Assembly (NCBI GenBank): GCA_035627675.1
Contig: DASPLH010000214.1
Coordinates: 1 to 5,706, forward strand
Length of the DNA stretch: 5,706 nt
Direction: 5' to 3'
From: DASPLH01 sp035627675
Lineage (GTDB): Bacteria > Acidobacteriota > Terriglobia > Terriglobales > Acidobacteriaceae
The position numbers and the translations under genes were made by a program. Positions 1 to 5,478 of this stretch are shown in pieces. Positions within the stretch are counted from its first letter, which is position 1. Every line of letters starts with the position of its first letter. Below the pieces are notes generated by a model. The model searched no databases. It was not told where the DNA came from and worked only from the letters and a program-made list of their open reading frames with translations.

Positions 1-67
1 TGTTGGAAACTCAGTGCAGGCCCATATTCATATCCAGCCTCAATCATTCACGGAGATAATCGTCCCA

Positions 68-2014
68 ATGGCTCAGGGCTCGACCGAGGTTCTTGACGCA
101 GCGGTACCCGTCCCCATCACCCCCAGTTCCCGGCACAGGAAACATCCCGTACCCAGCGACATTGAGATCGCTCAGGCAGCGACGCCGCTGCCGATCGGAG
201 AAATTGCGCTCGCCGCGGGCATTCTCCCCGAAGAGCTGGAGCACTACGGCAACACCAAGGCCAAGGTGCGGCTCTCGATCCTCGAGCGATTGAGGAACGA
301 ACCGGACGGCAAGTATGTGGTCGTGACTGCCATCACTCCAACGCCGCTCGGCGAAGGTAAGACCACGACGAATGTTGGGCTGAGCCAGGCGCTCGGCGCG
401 CATCTCGGAAAGCGCGTGTTCACCTGCATACGCCAGCCAAGCCAGGGCCCGACCTTCGGTATCAAGGGCGGCGCGGCGGGCGGAGGCTACAGCCAGATCA
501 TTCCGATGGAGGAGTTCAACCTCCACCTGACCGGCGACATCCACGCCATCACCGCGGCGAACAATCTGCTGGCTGCGGCCATCGACACGCGGTTGATGCA
601 CGAGCGCGAGCAGTCGGACGAGGCGCTGTTCGACCGGCTGTGCCCTGCCGCCAAGGACGGCAGCCGCAGGTTCGCCCCGATCATGTTCCGCCGCCTGCGC
701 AAACTGGGTATCGCCAAGGACGACCCCAACGCTCTGACGCCGGAAGAGCGTTCGCGCTTCGTGCGGCTCGACATCGACCCCGACAGCATCACCTGGCGCC
801 GCGTCACCGACACGAACGACCGGATGCTGCGTCAGATCACGATCGGGCAGGGTCCGGAGGAAAAGGGCGCGACGCGCTCCACCGGATTCGACATCGCGGT
901 GGCGAGCGAGATCATGGCCATCCTGGCGCTGACGACGAGCCTGGCCGACATGCGCGAGCGCCTCGGGCGCATGGTCATCGGAAGCGATCGCGCAGGCACG
1001 CCGGTCACGGCGGACGATCTCGGAGTGGGAGGAGCGCTGACCGTCCTGATGAAGGACGCGATCATGCCCAACCTGATGCAGACGCTGGAAGGCACTCCGG
1101 CGTTCGTGCACGCAGGCCCGTTTGCCAACATCGCGCACGGCAACTCATCGGTACTTGCCGATCAAATCGCGCTGAAACTGGCGGGCAGGGACGGGTACGT
1201 TCTGACCGAAGCAGGGTTCGGCGCCGACATCGGCTTCGAAAAGTTCTGCAACATCAAATGCCGCGAGAGCGGCCTGGTGCCGAGTTGCGCGGTCGTGGTC
1301 GCCACCATTCGCGCGCTCAAGATGCACGGCGGCGGTCCCAAGGTAGTGGCCGGACAACCGCTGGCGAGCGCGTATCGCGAGGAGAACCTCGAACTGCTCG
1401 AGAAAGGCTGCGCCAACCTGGCGAAACACATCGAGAACGTTCGCAAGTTCGGGATCCCGGTAGTCGTGGCAGTCAATCGCTTCTCGGCTGACACCGACGC
1501 GGAGATCGAACTGGTGCGTCGCGCGTCGATTGCCGCCGGAGCCGAGGACGCGGTCATGACCGACCACTGGGCCGAAGGCGGAGCCGGGGCGGTGCAGCTC
1601 GCCAAAGCCGTCGTGGCCGCTTGCGAAAAGCCGAATGACTTCCACTTCCTCTATCCGCAGGAAGCGACGATCAAGCAGAAGATCGAATGCATCGTCCGCG
1701 AGATGTACGGCGGAGCCGGAGTGGAGTACTCGGCGGAGGCGGAGAAGAAGATCGAGCTCTACACGCGCCAGGGCTTCGACAAGCTTCCGATCTGCATGGC
1801 AAAGACTCACCTGAGCCTGAGCCACGATCCGGCGCTGAAGGGCGCTCCGGCGGGGTTCATCGTTCCCGTGCGGGATATCCGCGCCAGCGTGGGCGCGGGA
1901 TTCCTCTACCCGCTGCTGGGCAAGATGAGCACGATGCCGGGACTGCCGACGCGTCCGGGATACTACGAGATCGACATCGACACAGCTACCGGGAGGGTGA
2001 TCGGGCTCTCGTAG
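68..2014 (+). CDS. fhs: Formate--tetrahydrofolate ligase (10-formyl-THF synthetase)
   Basis: Catalyses formate + ATP + tetrahydrofolate to 10-formyl-THF + ADP + phosphate in the cytoplasm, feeding one-carbon units to purine and formyl-Met synthesis or running in reverse. Seen in the 648-residue product: the family opening SDIEIAQ at about residue 30, ATP P-loop GEGKTTT (95-101), GIKGGAAGGGYSQ (131-143), FANIAHG (352-358), TEAGFGADIG (380-389), RALKMHGGGPKV (415-426), HWAEGGAG around 502, and C-terminal TMPGLP (622-627). Residues about 180-235 hold an insertion with RRLRKLGI and FVRLDIDP. It is absent from the compact Moorella-type enzyme but resembles the synthetase domain of eukaryotic C1-THF synthase, which explains the extra length over about 560 residues. 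ATG 68 is chosen because GGAG lies 12 bases upstream; an in-frame GTG at 14 would add 18 residues. No other folate gene is adjacent. Identification is very secure; the start is less so. Confidence 0.97.
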   Translation: MAQGSTEVLDAAVPVPITPSSRHRKHPVPSDIEIAQAATPLPIGEIALAAGILPEELEHYGNTKAKVRLSILERLRNEPDGKYVVVTAITPTPLGEGKTTTNVGLSQALGAHLGKRVFTCIRQPSQGPTFGIKGGAAGGGYSQIIPMEEFNLHLTGDIHAITAANNLLAAAIDTRLMHEREQSDEALFDRLCPAAKDGSRRFAPIMFRRLRKLGIAKDDPNALTPEERSRFVRLDIDPDSITWRRVTDTNDRMLRQITIGQGPEEKGATRSTGFDIAVASEIMAILALTTSLADMRERLGRMVIGSDRAGTPVTADDLGVGGALTVLMKDAIMPNLMQTLEGTPAFVHAGPFANIAHGNSSVLADQIALKLAGRDGYVLTEAGFGADIGFEKFCNIKCRESGLVPSCAVVVATIRALKMHGGGPKVVAGQPLASAYREENLELLEKGCANLAKHIENVRKFGIPVVVAVNRFSADTDAEIELVRRASIAAGAEDAVMTDHWAEGGAGAVQLAKAVVAACEKPNDFHFLYPQEATIKQKIECIVREMYGGAGVEYSAEAEKKIELYTRQGFDKLPICMAKTHLSLSHDPALKGAPAGFIVPVRDIRASVGAGFLYPLLGKMSTMPGLPTRPGYYEIDIDTATGRVIGLS

Positions 2015-2036
2015 AAACTCCGCATTCCAAAGCAAG

Positions 2037-2062
2037 AGCCGTCAGCGTTGCTGGCGGCGGCT
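2037..2062. terminator. Hairpin between convergent fhs and hicA, possible bidirectional terminator
   Basis: GCCGTCAGC (2038-2046) pairs with GCTGGCGGC (2050-2058) through nine pairs including one G-T wobble, with a GTT loop. An alternative fold pairs AGCCG with CGGCT at 2058-2062. The gap between the fhs stop and the hicA stop is only 60 bases, so this is the natural place for a shared terminator. The U-tract is poor on both strands (CTTT on plus, CTTGCTTT on minus), so termination may be weak. Confidence 0.4.
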
Positions 2063-2074
2063 TTGGCTCCGGAG

Positions 2075-2290
2075 TTAAAGATCTTTCGGCTTCAATCCGG
2101 TTTTCTTTGCGATTCTGGCCATCATCTTGGGACCGATTTCTTCGGCATCCCGGAATGACCATGTGTACTCGCCTTTGGTCGGATGTTCCAACTGCACGTG
2201 AGAAGAACCCTTCTCGGACTTGACTCTCCAGCCGATTCCGAGAAGAGCTCTGTAAACTTGACGCCCCTTCTTGCTGGGCCAAAAGCTCAC
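2075..2290 (-). CDS. hicA: HicA-family mRNA interferase toxin
   Basis: Predicted toxin of a type II HicAB module. HicA proteins are small double-stranded-RNA-binding-fold ribonucleases that cleave mRNA and depend on a conserved histidine. The 71-residue product has the family layout: helix with GW (20-21), KGSSH (27-31) with His31 in the catalytic position of the usual GSHH motif, then EYTWSF and the C-terminal run EEIGPKMMARIAKKTGL, typical of one HicA subfamily. It starts at GTG 2290, and the start overlaps the hicB stop in a GTGA, with no clear ribosome site of its own. Translation is therefore probably coupled to the antitoxin. Length and key residues look intact, so the toxin may be active. 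Orientation is antitoxin first, convergent with fhs. Confidence 0.88.
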   Translation of the reverse strand: MSFWPSKKGRQVYRALLGIGWRVKSEKGSSHVQLEHPTKGEYTWSFRDAEEIGPKMMARIAKKTGLKPKDL

Positions 2291-2514
2291 GCGATGGCGA
2301 ATCGAACCCCCTTGCGGGGCTCCCTTTCTTGTTCAATGCGGTCGGCAAGGACGCGGTAGGCAAGAGCCTGCACTTTAGTAAGTGCCTCTTCCGGTGTGGA
2401 TCCATACGCCATCACACCCGGTAGGTCGACGAGGTCGGCAATCCAGCGCCCGTCGTCTTCCTCCTCGATTTCTATCTTGTATTCAATGGTCCGCTTGGTT
2501 GCTACTGACGGCAT
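2287..2514 (-). CDS. hicB: HicB-family antitoxin (short form)
   Basis: Predicted antitoxin that binds and neutralises HicA. The 75-residue product shows the HicB partial RNase-H-like fold signature: strand EYKIEIEEEDDGRWIA (11-26), then DLPGVMAYGSTPEEAL (30-45), then a long helix ALAYRVLADRIEQE. There is no C-terminal helix-turn-helix or ribbon-helix-helix domain, so autorepression as in longer HicB proteins is not obvious. ATG 2514 is preferred: AGAGGA (2520-2525 on the minus strand) lies five bases upstream, and the product length fits the short HicB class. An in-frame ATG at 2547 would add 11 basic residues but overlaps a likely -10 box. It overlaps hicA by four bases, giving one two-gene operon. 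Confidence 0.87.
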   Translation of the reverse strand: MPSVATKRTIEYKIEIEEEDDGRWIADLVDLPGVMAYGSTPEEALTKVQALAYRVLADRIEQEREPRKGVRFAIA

Positions 2515-2545
2515 GCTTTTCCTCTTGCTTGCTCTTCTGCTTGGC

Positions 2546-2551
2546 ATTGTA
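2546..2551 (-). promoter_or_regulatory. Candidate -10 box for hicBA
   Basis: The minus strand reads TACAAT here (five of six to TATAAT). Transcription would begin near 2539 and leave a leader of about 24 bases that contains the hicB ribosome site. No convincing -35 hexamer sits 16-18 bases upstream, so this is a tentative call. It supports the inner ATG at 2514 as the hicB start, because the alternative ATG at 2547 would not be transcribed. Confidence 0.28.
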
Positions 2552-2594
2552 GTCTACCCCACCCGTCAAGACTCCACTCCGAACCCGAGCGGCG

Positions 2595-2608
2595 ATTACG
2601 TCCGTAAT
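2595..2608. repeat. Short palindrome ATTACG-TC-CGTAAT upstream of hicBA
   Basis: Perfect six-base arms with a two-base spacer, about 45 bases upstream of the putative hicBA -10 box, in the divergent gap between hicB and the lipoprotein gene. It could be an operator for either side. No matching second copy is seen in the window and no regulator is known for it. Confidence 0.3.
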
Positions 2609-2652
2609 AGTAGATGCAGCCCTGTCGGGGCGAGAACCAGCGGCCGTGGAAC

Positions 2653-2683
2653 TTCCCTTAACCGCGGTGGCAAGTTTAGGGAA
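2653..2683. repeat. Imperfect inverted repeat in the hicB-lipoprotein gap
   Basis: TTCCCTTAA (2653-2661) and TTTAGGGAA (2675-2683) are inverted copies with one mismatch, separated by 13 bases that include the CCGCGG palindrome. It may be a hairpin in the leader of the lipoprotein transcript or an operator. No T-run follows. Apart from this repeat and the palindrome at 2595, nothing recognisable lies between 2552 and 2786. Confidence 0.25.
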
Positions 2684-2795
2684 TTGCAGGCCTCTCGATC
2701 AGCCCAGCAGTTTCCGTCTGGTGCGGCTTGCCATCCAAGAGGAGGACAGTGGCTGCCTCGGCACGCCGGGAATGCGCCACCGTCATGGAGGGTTG

Positions 2796-3170
2796 ATGAA
2801 GCAGCTTGCAGTAGGGTTGATGGCATTCATGTTGTTCGGAGCCGCGTGTTCCAAACAGGACCAGCGGCAAGCCGAGCAGTCGGGCCGTGATGCGGGCCAG
2901 AAGGCGGAGCAGGCCGTCGAGAAGGCTGCCGATAAGGCAGAGGACACCTACAAGGACGCCACCGATTCGCGTCCGAATGAGGCCGCTCGCGACAAGGCTG
3001 AAGAAGCCAGGGACAAAGCAGCGAACGCCGCTGGCAACACCGCAGACAGCGCGGAAGCGAACGCCGATCGCGCCGGCGACAGGGCGCGGCAAACGACCCG
3101 CAAGGCCGGCCGCTCGGCACGTACCGCAGGAGAGAAGGCCGAGGACAAGGTGGAAACCGCGACGGAGTAG
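2796..3170 (+). CDS. Small lipoprotein made of LEA-like 11-residue alanine-rich repeats
   Basis: The 124-residue product starts with a short signal peptide (K2, hydrophobic 4-16) and a probable lipidation cysteine, Cys18, in LFGAACSK. The lipobox is imperfect, with Gly at -3. The mature part is very polar and almost wholly helical in character, rich in Ala, Lys, Glu, Asp and Arg. From residue 25 it falls into 11-residue units with Ala at position 2 and Ala (once Thr) at position 9: three units (25-57), a hinge SRPNE (58-62), five units (63-117), then a seven-residue tail. The pattern resembles LEA group 3 motifs and suggests an extended amphipathic helix anchored to a membrane. The role is unknown; envelope or desiccation protection is inference. 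A ribosome site GGAGGG (2787-2792) sits very close to ATG 2796. A strong terminator follows, so it is monocistronic. Confidence 0.82.
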   Translation: MKQLAVGLMAFMLFGAACSKQDQRQAEQSGRDAGQKAEQAVEKAADKAEDTYKDATDSRPNEAARDKAEEARDKAANAAGNTADSAEANADRAGDRARQTTRKAGRSARTAGEKAEDKVETATE

Positions 3171-3196
3171 CGGAGGCTGGCCGTCATTGTTGCGGA

Positions 3197-3228
3197 AAGC
3201 CGCCCCGCGAGACGGGCGGCTTTTTCTT
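3197..3228 (+). terminator. Intrinsic terminator of the lipoprotein gene
   Basis: GCCGCCC (3199-3205) pairs perfectly with GGGCGGC (3214-3220) around an eight-base loop, preceded by AA and followed by TTTTTCTT. It starts 26 bases after the lipoprotein stop codon. This is the clearest rho-independent terminator in the window. Confidence 0.9.
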
Positions 3229-3395
3229 GCTCGCCGAACGCGATGCGAACGGTGCTCGCGGTCTCCCTGACCGGCCACCACCTGAGTGCCATGGCCTCGC
3301 GCGATGCGAAATTGAGTATTTGCGAGAGTGAATGGTTTTCGTTGCAAGAGGTGGACCAAGGTGCCAGAATCAAAAAAGGGATCCCGAGGCCCGAA

Positions 3396-3743
3396 ATGAA
3401 CGACTCGAAAGTGCTTGCCATTACTAAGCGCACGGCGAGCCTGTGTGGAACGCAATCACTACTCTACTCGGTAGGAATGGACCTGGTAACCGCAACGAGC
3501 ATGGATGCGGCTCTCAGCGTCATCAAAGCAGTCCCCACCAAGGGCGTCATCGTGTGCAAACACTCCTGGTCGGATGCAGAGCGCACGGCGCTCGCCGCCG
3601 AGCTCGCCGCTAACCATCCGGAGGTTGCCGTGGTGTCGGTGTGTCCTGGATGCACTGGGTGCGACGAGAGCGCGTGCAAGCCCGGTTCGCTGGAAGATAC
3701 AGCATGGCTCTGGGACATGGTCGCGACCATGGCGACCGCCTGA
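3396..3743 (+). CDS. Receiver-like (pseudo-receiver) protein with C-terminal cysteine cluster
   Basis: The 115-residue product follows the order of a response-regulator receiver fold: strand KVLAITK (5-11), a helix, strand DLVTATS (29-35), helix DAALSVIKA, strand KGVIVCKHS (49-57), helix DAERTALAAELAANHP, strand EVAVVSV (76-82). The acidic pair after strand 1 is missing, and the end of strand 3 has Cys54-Lys55-His56 where the phospho-acceptor Asp should be. Ordinary phosphotransfer is therefore unlikely. Strand 4 runs straight into CPGCTGCDESAC, with Cys83, Cys86, Cys89 and Cys94, and then a short C-terminal helix, so the last receiver elements are replaced. The start is ATG 3396, with GAGG six bases upstream; the open frame extends back to 3243 without a ribosome site. 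It is a stand-alone gene with terminators on both sides and no kinase nearby. The function is unknown and the fold assignment is inference from pattern. Confidence 0.75.
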   Translation: MNDSKVLAITKRTASLCGTQSLLYSVGMDLVTATSMDAALSVIKAVPTKGVIVCKHSWSDAERTALAAELAANHPEVAVVSVCPGCTGCDESACKPGSLEDTAWLWDMVATMATA

Positions 3744-3758
3744 GCAAGATCGCTCGAA

Positions 3759-3792
3759 ACACGGAAGCCGCCCGTTGGGGCGGCTTTCGTGT
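3759..3792. terminator. Bidirectional terminator between the receiver-like gene and the esterase gene
   Basis: A 15-bp stem (3759-3773 with 3778-3792, one G-T pair) closes on a GTTG loop. The core is AAGCCGCCC and GGGCGGCTT. It lies in the 63-base gap between two genes that point at each other, 15 bases after one stop and 14 bases after the other, so it can serve both. The T-run is short on each strand, but the stem is very stable. Confidence 0.8.
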
Positions 3793-3806
3793 TGGAAGCG
3801 CGGGTT

Positions 3807-4715
3807 CTACGGTAGATCCATGTGCTTCTTCAGGAACTCGCGGATCGTCCGGTAAGCGGAGGAGACCTCTTCGGCCGTGAACATCCCGTGCCCGCCGCCC
3901 TTGATCGTAACGAACTGGTTTGGCACGCGAGCCTTGCTCAGCGCCTCATGCAGGCGAACACCATGCGAGTAAGGAACGACGTCGTCCTGATCTCCGTGAA
4001 CGGTGATGATGGGAGGCAAGCCGCCGCGAACGTACGTCAGCGGTGAGACGCGCTTTGCGACCTGCATGCGGTCCGCTTGTCCGCCTACCCACGACACCGC
4101 CCAATCGCGATTGTTCGGGCCGTCGATGAGATCGGCAATGTCGGTCGGACCGTACCAGTTCACGACTGCGGCGACCTTCAGCGGTTCCGTCCCCGGACAG
4201 AGCCGGTCCATGCCATCGCTCGGCTGGAGCAACGCAGTCGTCAGTGCGAGATGTCCGCCGGCGGAGTGACCGGTGACCACGAGTCGCTCGGTGTCGATGC
4301 CGTACTCTTTCGCGTTGCGAATCACCCAGCGAAGCGCACAGCGGCAGTCCTCGACCGCCGCTGGAGCAAGCGCCGTCGGCGACATGCGGTAGTCCACGTT
4401 GACGACGTTCCAGCCCATCTCGACAAAGGGCAGAAATAGCGGCGCGGCGCCAGAACGGTCTCCGAAGAGCCAACCTCCGCCATGGATATAGATCAGGGTT
4501 GGAGCGGGCTCCTTGCGATCGCGCGGCTTCCAGACATCGAGCTTGAGCGCCTGGCCACCCTGCGTTCCATAGACGCGATCAGGAAAAACCCAGTACCGAT
4601 CGATCGCAGCCGAGCGAGCCGCCCAACCAGATTCGTCGAATTGTTGCGCCTGTGCGTCGATAGCACTGAGAAGTGCAGAGAGAATAAGAGGGACTGCGAA
4701 AAGTAAGTTCCGCAT
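3807..4715 (-). CDS. Secreted alpha/beta-hydrolase esterase (BD-FAE / HSL-like)
   Basis: Predicted exported carboxylesterase of 302 residues. Residues 1-23 form a signal peptide (R2, hydrophobic core, AQA cleavage before Gln24). The catalytic parts are all visible: the oxyanion motif HGGGW (78-82), nucleophile elbow GHSAG with Ser151, acid Asp244 in HGDQDDVVP (240-248) and His276 in GGGHGMF. NVDYRMSP (106-113) is typical of the HGG-motif esterases annotated as BD-FAE or hormone-sensitive-lipase-like. Likely substrates are short acyl or aromatic esters, including plant cell-wall esters, but this cannot be decided from sequence. ATG 4715 is chosen because it begins the signal peptide; an in-frame ATG at 4772 would put 19 polar residues in front of it. 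No ribosome site precedes 4715, and a candidate promoter lies so close that the mRNA may be leaderless. The gene stands alone. Confidence 0.92.
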   Translation of the reverse strand: MRNLLFAVPLILSALLSAIDAQAQQFDESGWAARSAAIDRYWVFPDRVYGTQGGQALKLDVWKPRDRKEPAPTLIYIHGGGWLFGDRSGAAPLFLPFVEMGWNVVNVDYRMSPTALAPAAVEDCRCALRWVIRNAKEYGIDTERLVVTGHSAGGHLALTTALLQPSDGMDRLCPGTEPLKVAAVVNWYGPTDIADLIDGPNNRDWAVSWVGGQADRMQVAKRVSPLTYVRGGLPPIITVHGDQDDVVPYSHGVRLHEALSKARVPNQFVTIKGGGHGMFTAEEVSSAYRTIREFLKKHMDLP

Positions 4716-4724
4716 TATGGAGGA

Positions 4725-4752
4725 AGTGTAACTCAGTGATCGGAACGGGCAA
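4725..4752 (-). promoter_or_regulatory. Candidate promoter of the esterase gene
   Basis: On the minus strand TTGCCC (4747-4752) and TACACT (4725-4730) are separated by 16 bases; each matches the sigma-70 consensus at four of six positions. The start point would fall near 4718, leaving only two or three bases before ATG 4715. That fits the absence of a Shine-Dalgarno sequence there. Confidence 0.38.
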
Positions 4753-4763
4753 GTTGCGGGTGG

Positions 4764-4794
4764 CCCATGCAAGCCCGCTGTTGGCTTGCGTGGG
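4764..4794. repeat. Strong hairpin upstream of the esterase gene
   Basis: Bases 4764-4775 pair with 4783-4794 through 12 pairs (GCAAGCC with GGCTTGC in the core, one G-T wobble on the plus strand) around a seven-base loop CGCTGTT. No T-run follows on either strand, so it is not an ordinary intrinsic terminator. The structure is slightly better as plus-strand RNA. It may be an upstream regulatory element or a REP-like extragenic palindrome. No second copy is visible in the window. Confidence 0.5.
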
Positions 4795-4847
4795 GTAGTT
4801 CGACAGGTCAGCTGAAAGGTGATTCGTACGGAGAGATCGCTACAACC

Positions 4848-4873
4848 AAAAGCCGCCTCGAGGGCGGCTCTTT
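4848..4873 (-). terminator. Intrinsic terminator of the 108-residue gene
   Basis: AGCCGCC (4851-4857) pairs with GGCGGCT (4863-4869) around a five-base loop. Read on the minus strand the stem is followed by TTTT, about 95 bases after the stop codon of the gene at 4964-5290. The plus strand has CTTT after it, so some bidirectional action is possible, although no plus-strand gene lies just upstream. Between it and the gene stop there is only a short palindrome, GTTCCA-AC-TGGAAC (4899-4912). Confidence 0.7.
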
Positions 4874-4963
4874 ATGAGTGCTTTGGTAGCCCACCTGTGT
4901 TCCAACTGGAACCAAGTGCTCCGTTGGCTGAATTGCATGGAGATGCTGAGGAAGCAGAGCTAG

Positions 4964-5290
4964 TTAACTAACATCACTCTGAATCCAAGTGTGGAATGTT
5001 CCGAACACGAGGTCTAATGGCTGCCGCTGTGCTGTGGCGCTCATAGTAATGAGTTCTTCTGGGTAGTCTGGCTCTTCCATGCGCGTTTCCAGCAGTTGAA
5101 CGCCGTCAAGTTCCAGCAGGATGCAATCGAGCGTGGGCACAATCCGGTTGACACGTTCCCTGAACTCACTTTCGGAAGCAGCGGAAGCCACGATGTTCAC
5201 ATATGCCCCTTTACCGTCGTCACCAAACCGCCTGAATCCCTGACACTGAGGGTCAGCTACGAGACACGCTATTCCCGTCCATATCTCCAT
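4964..5290 (-). CDS. Small acidic protein of unknown function
   Basis: The 108-residue product is not recognised with certainty. It is acidic and soluble, with no signal peptide or membrane segment, and alternates beta strands and helices: GKGAYVNIVASA (26-37), a helix SESEFRERVNRI, strand CILLELDGVQLL (56-67), an acidic stretch EEPDYPEEL, and a conserved-looking end VFGTFHTW (95-102). ATG 5290 has AGAGGA at a good distance upstream, and a terminator follows, so it is probably a real gene. It lies next to the serine recombinase fragment in a stretch that looks less GC-rich than fhs. It may therefore be cargo of a mobile element, but it could equally be an ordinary chromosomal gene. The layout would fit a small immunity-type protein, but no partner is visible, so no function is assigned. 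Confidence 0.72.
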   Translation of the reverse strand: MEIWTGIACLVADPQCQGFRRFGDDGKGAYVNIVASAASESEFRERVNRIVPTLDCILLELDGVQLLETRMEEPDYPEELITMSATAQRQPLDLVFGTFHTWIQSDVS

Positions 5291-5334
5291 CAGACGCTTC
5301 CTCTACTACCCACATTGTATAGAACCATATAGGA

Positions 5335-5349
5335 CTGCACACTGTGCAG
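5335..5349. promoter_or_regulatory. Perfect 15-base palindrome, possible operator or recombinase site
   Basis: CTGCACA-C-TGTGCAG has seven-base arms with no mismatch and one central base. It lies about 45 bases upstream of the start codon of the 108-residue gene and just above a TATACAAT sequence (5314-5321, minus strand) that could be its -10 region. It also lies between that gene and the serine recombinase. A repressor operator or a recombinase-binding site would both fit the position. Confidence 0.4.
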
Positions 5350-5478
5350 GAAGCAGGTCATGGTAGGGCGCAATCGAACCTGAACTCCATGTGTAGGTGT
5401 CGCGCAAGTTTTTTGTGCTCTGAAACGCTGTCAACAAGTTCACAGGTACAGCTTCAACTCTCGCCGGAGAGAGTCAGA

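Noticed and set aside
44..1138. Long minus-strand open frame (364 codons) opposite fhs
   Set aside because: The translation is low-complexity, rich in Arg, Ala and Asp, and has no family features. It is a shadow of the GC-rich fhs coding frame, as are the other long frames within 68-2014.
2785..2796. Three-codon open frame ATG GAG GGT TGA overlapping the lipoprotein start
   Set aside because: A TGATG overlap could in principle couple translation, but the mini-frame is explained by the GGAGGG ribosome site and the chance of an ATG in front of it.
3243..3395. Upstream in-frame extension of the receiver-like gene to ATG 3243
   Set aside because: No ribosome site at 3243, the added residues do not fit the receiver-type start, and ATG 3396 has GAGG at ideal spacing.
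2676..3455. Minus-strand frame of 259 codons across the lipoprotein gene
   Set aside because: It is the antisense of the repetitive Ala/Lys/Glu codons, runs through the strong terminator and has no ribosome site or motif.
5096..5332. Plus-strand frame of 78 codons opposite the 108-residue gene
   Set aside because: It lacks a ribosome site and recognisable features. The minus-strand gene has a better start and a terminator.
5355..5411. tRNA-like 3' end on the minus strand (GGTTCGATT followed by CCCTACCA)
   Set aside because: The flanking bases do not pair as a T-stem, and too few bases remain between the T-loop and CCA. No anticodon or acceptor stem can be built. At most it is a decayed att-like remnant.
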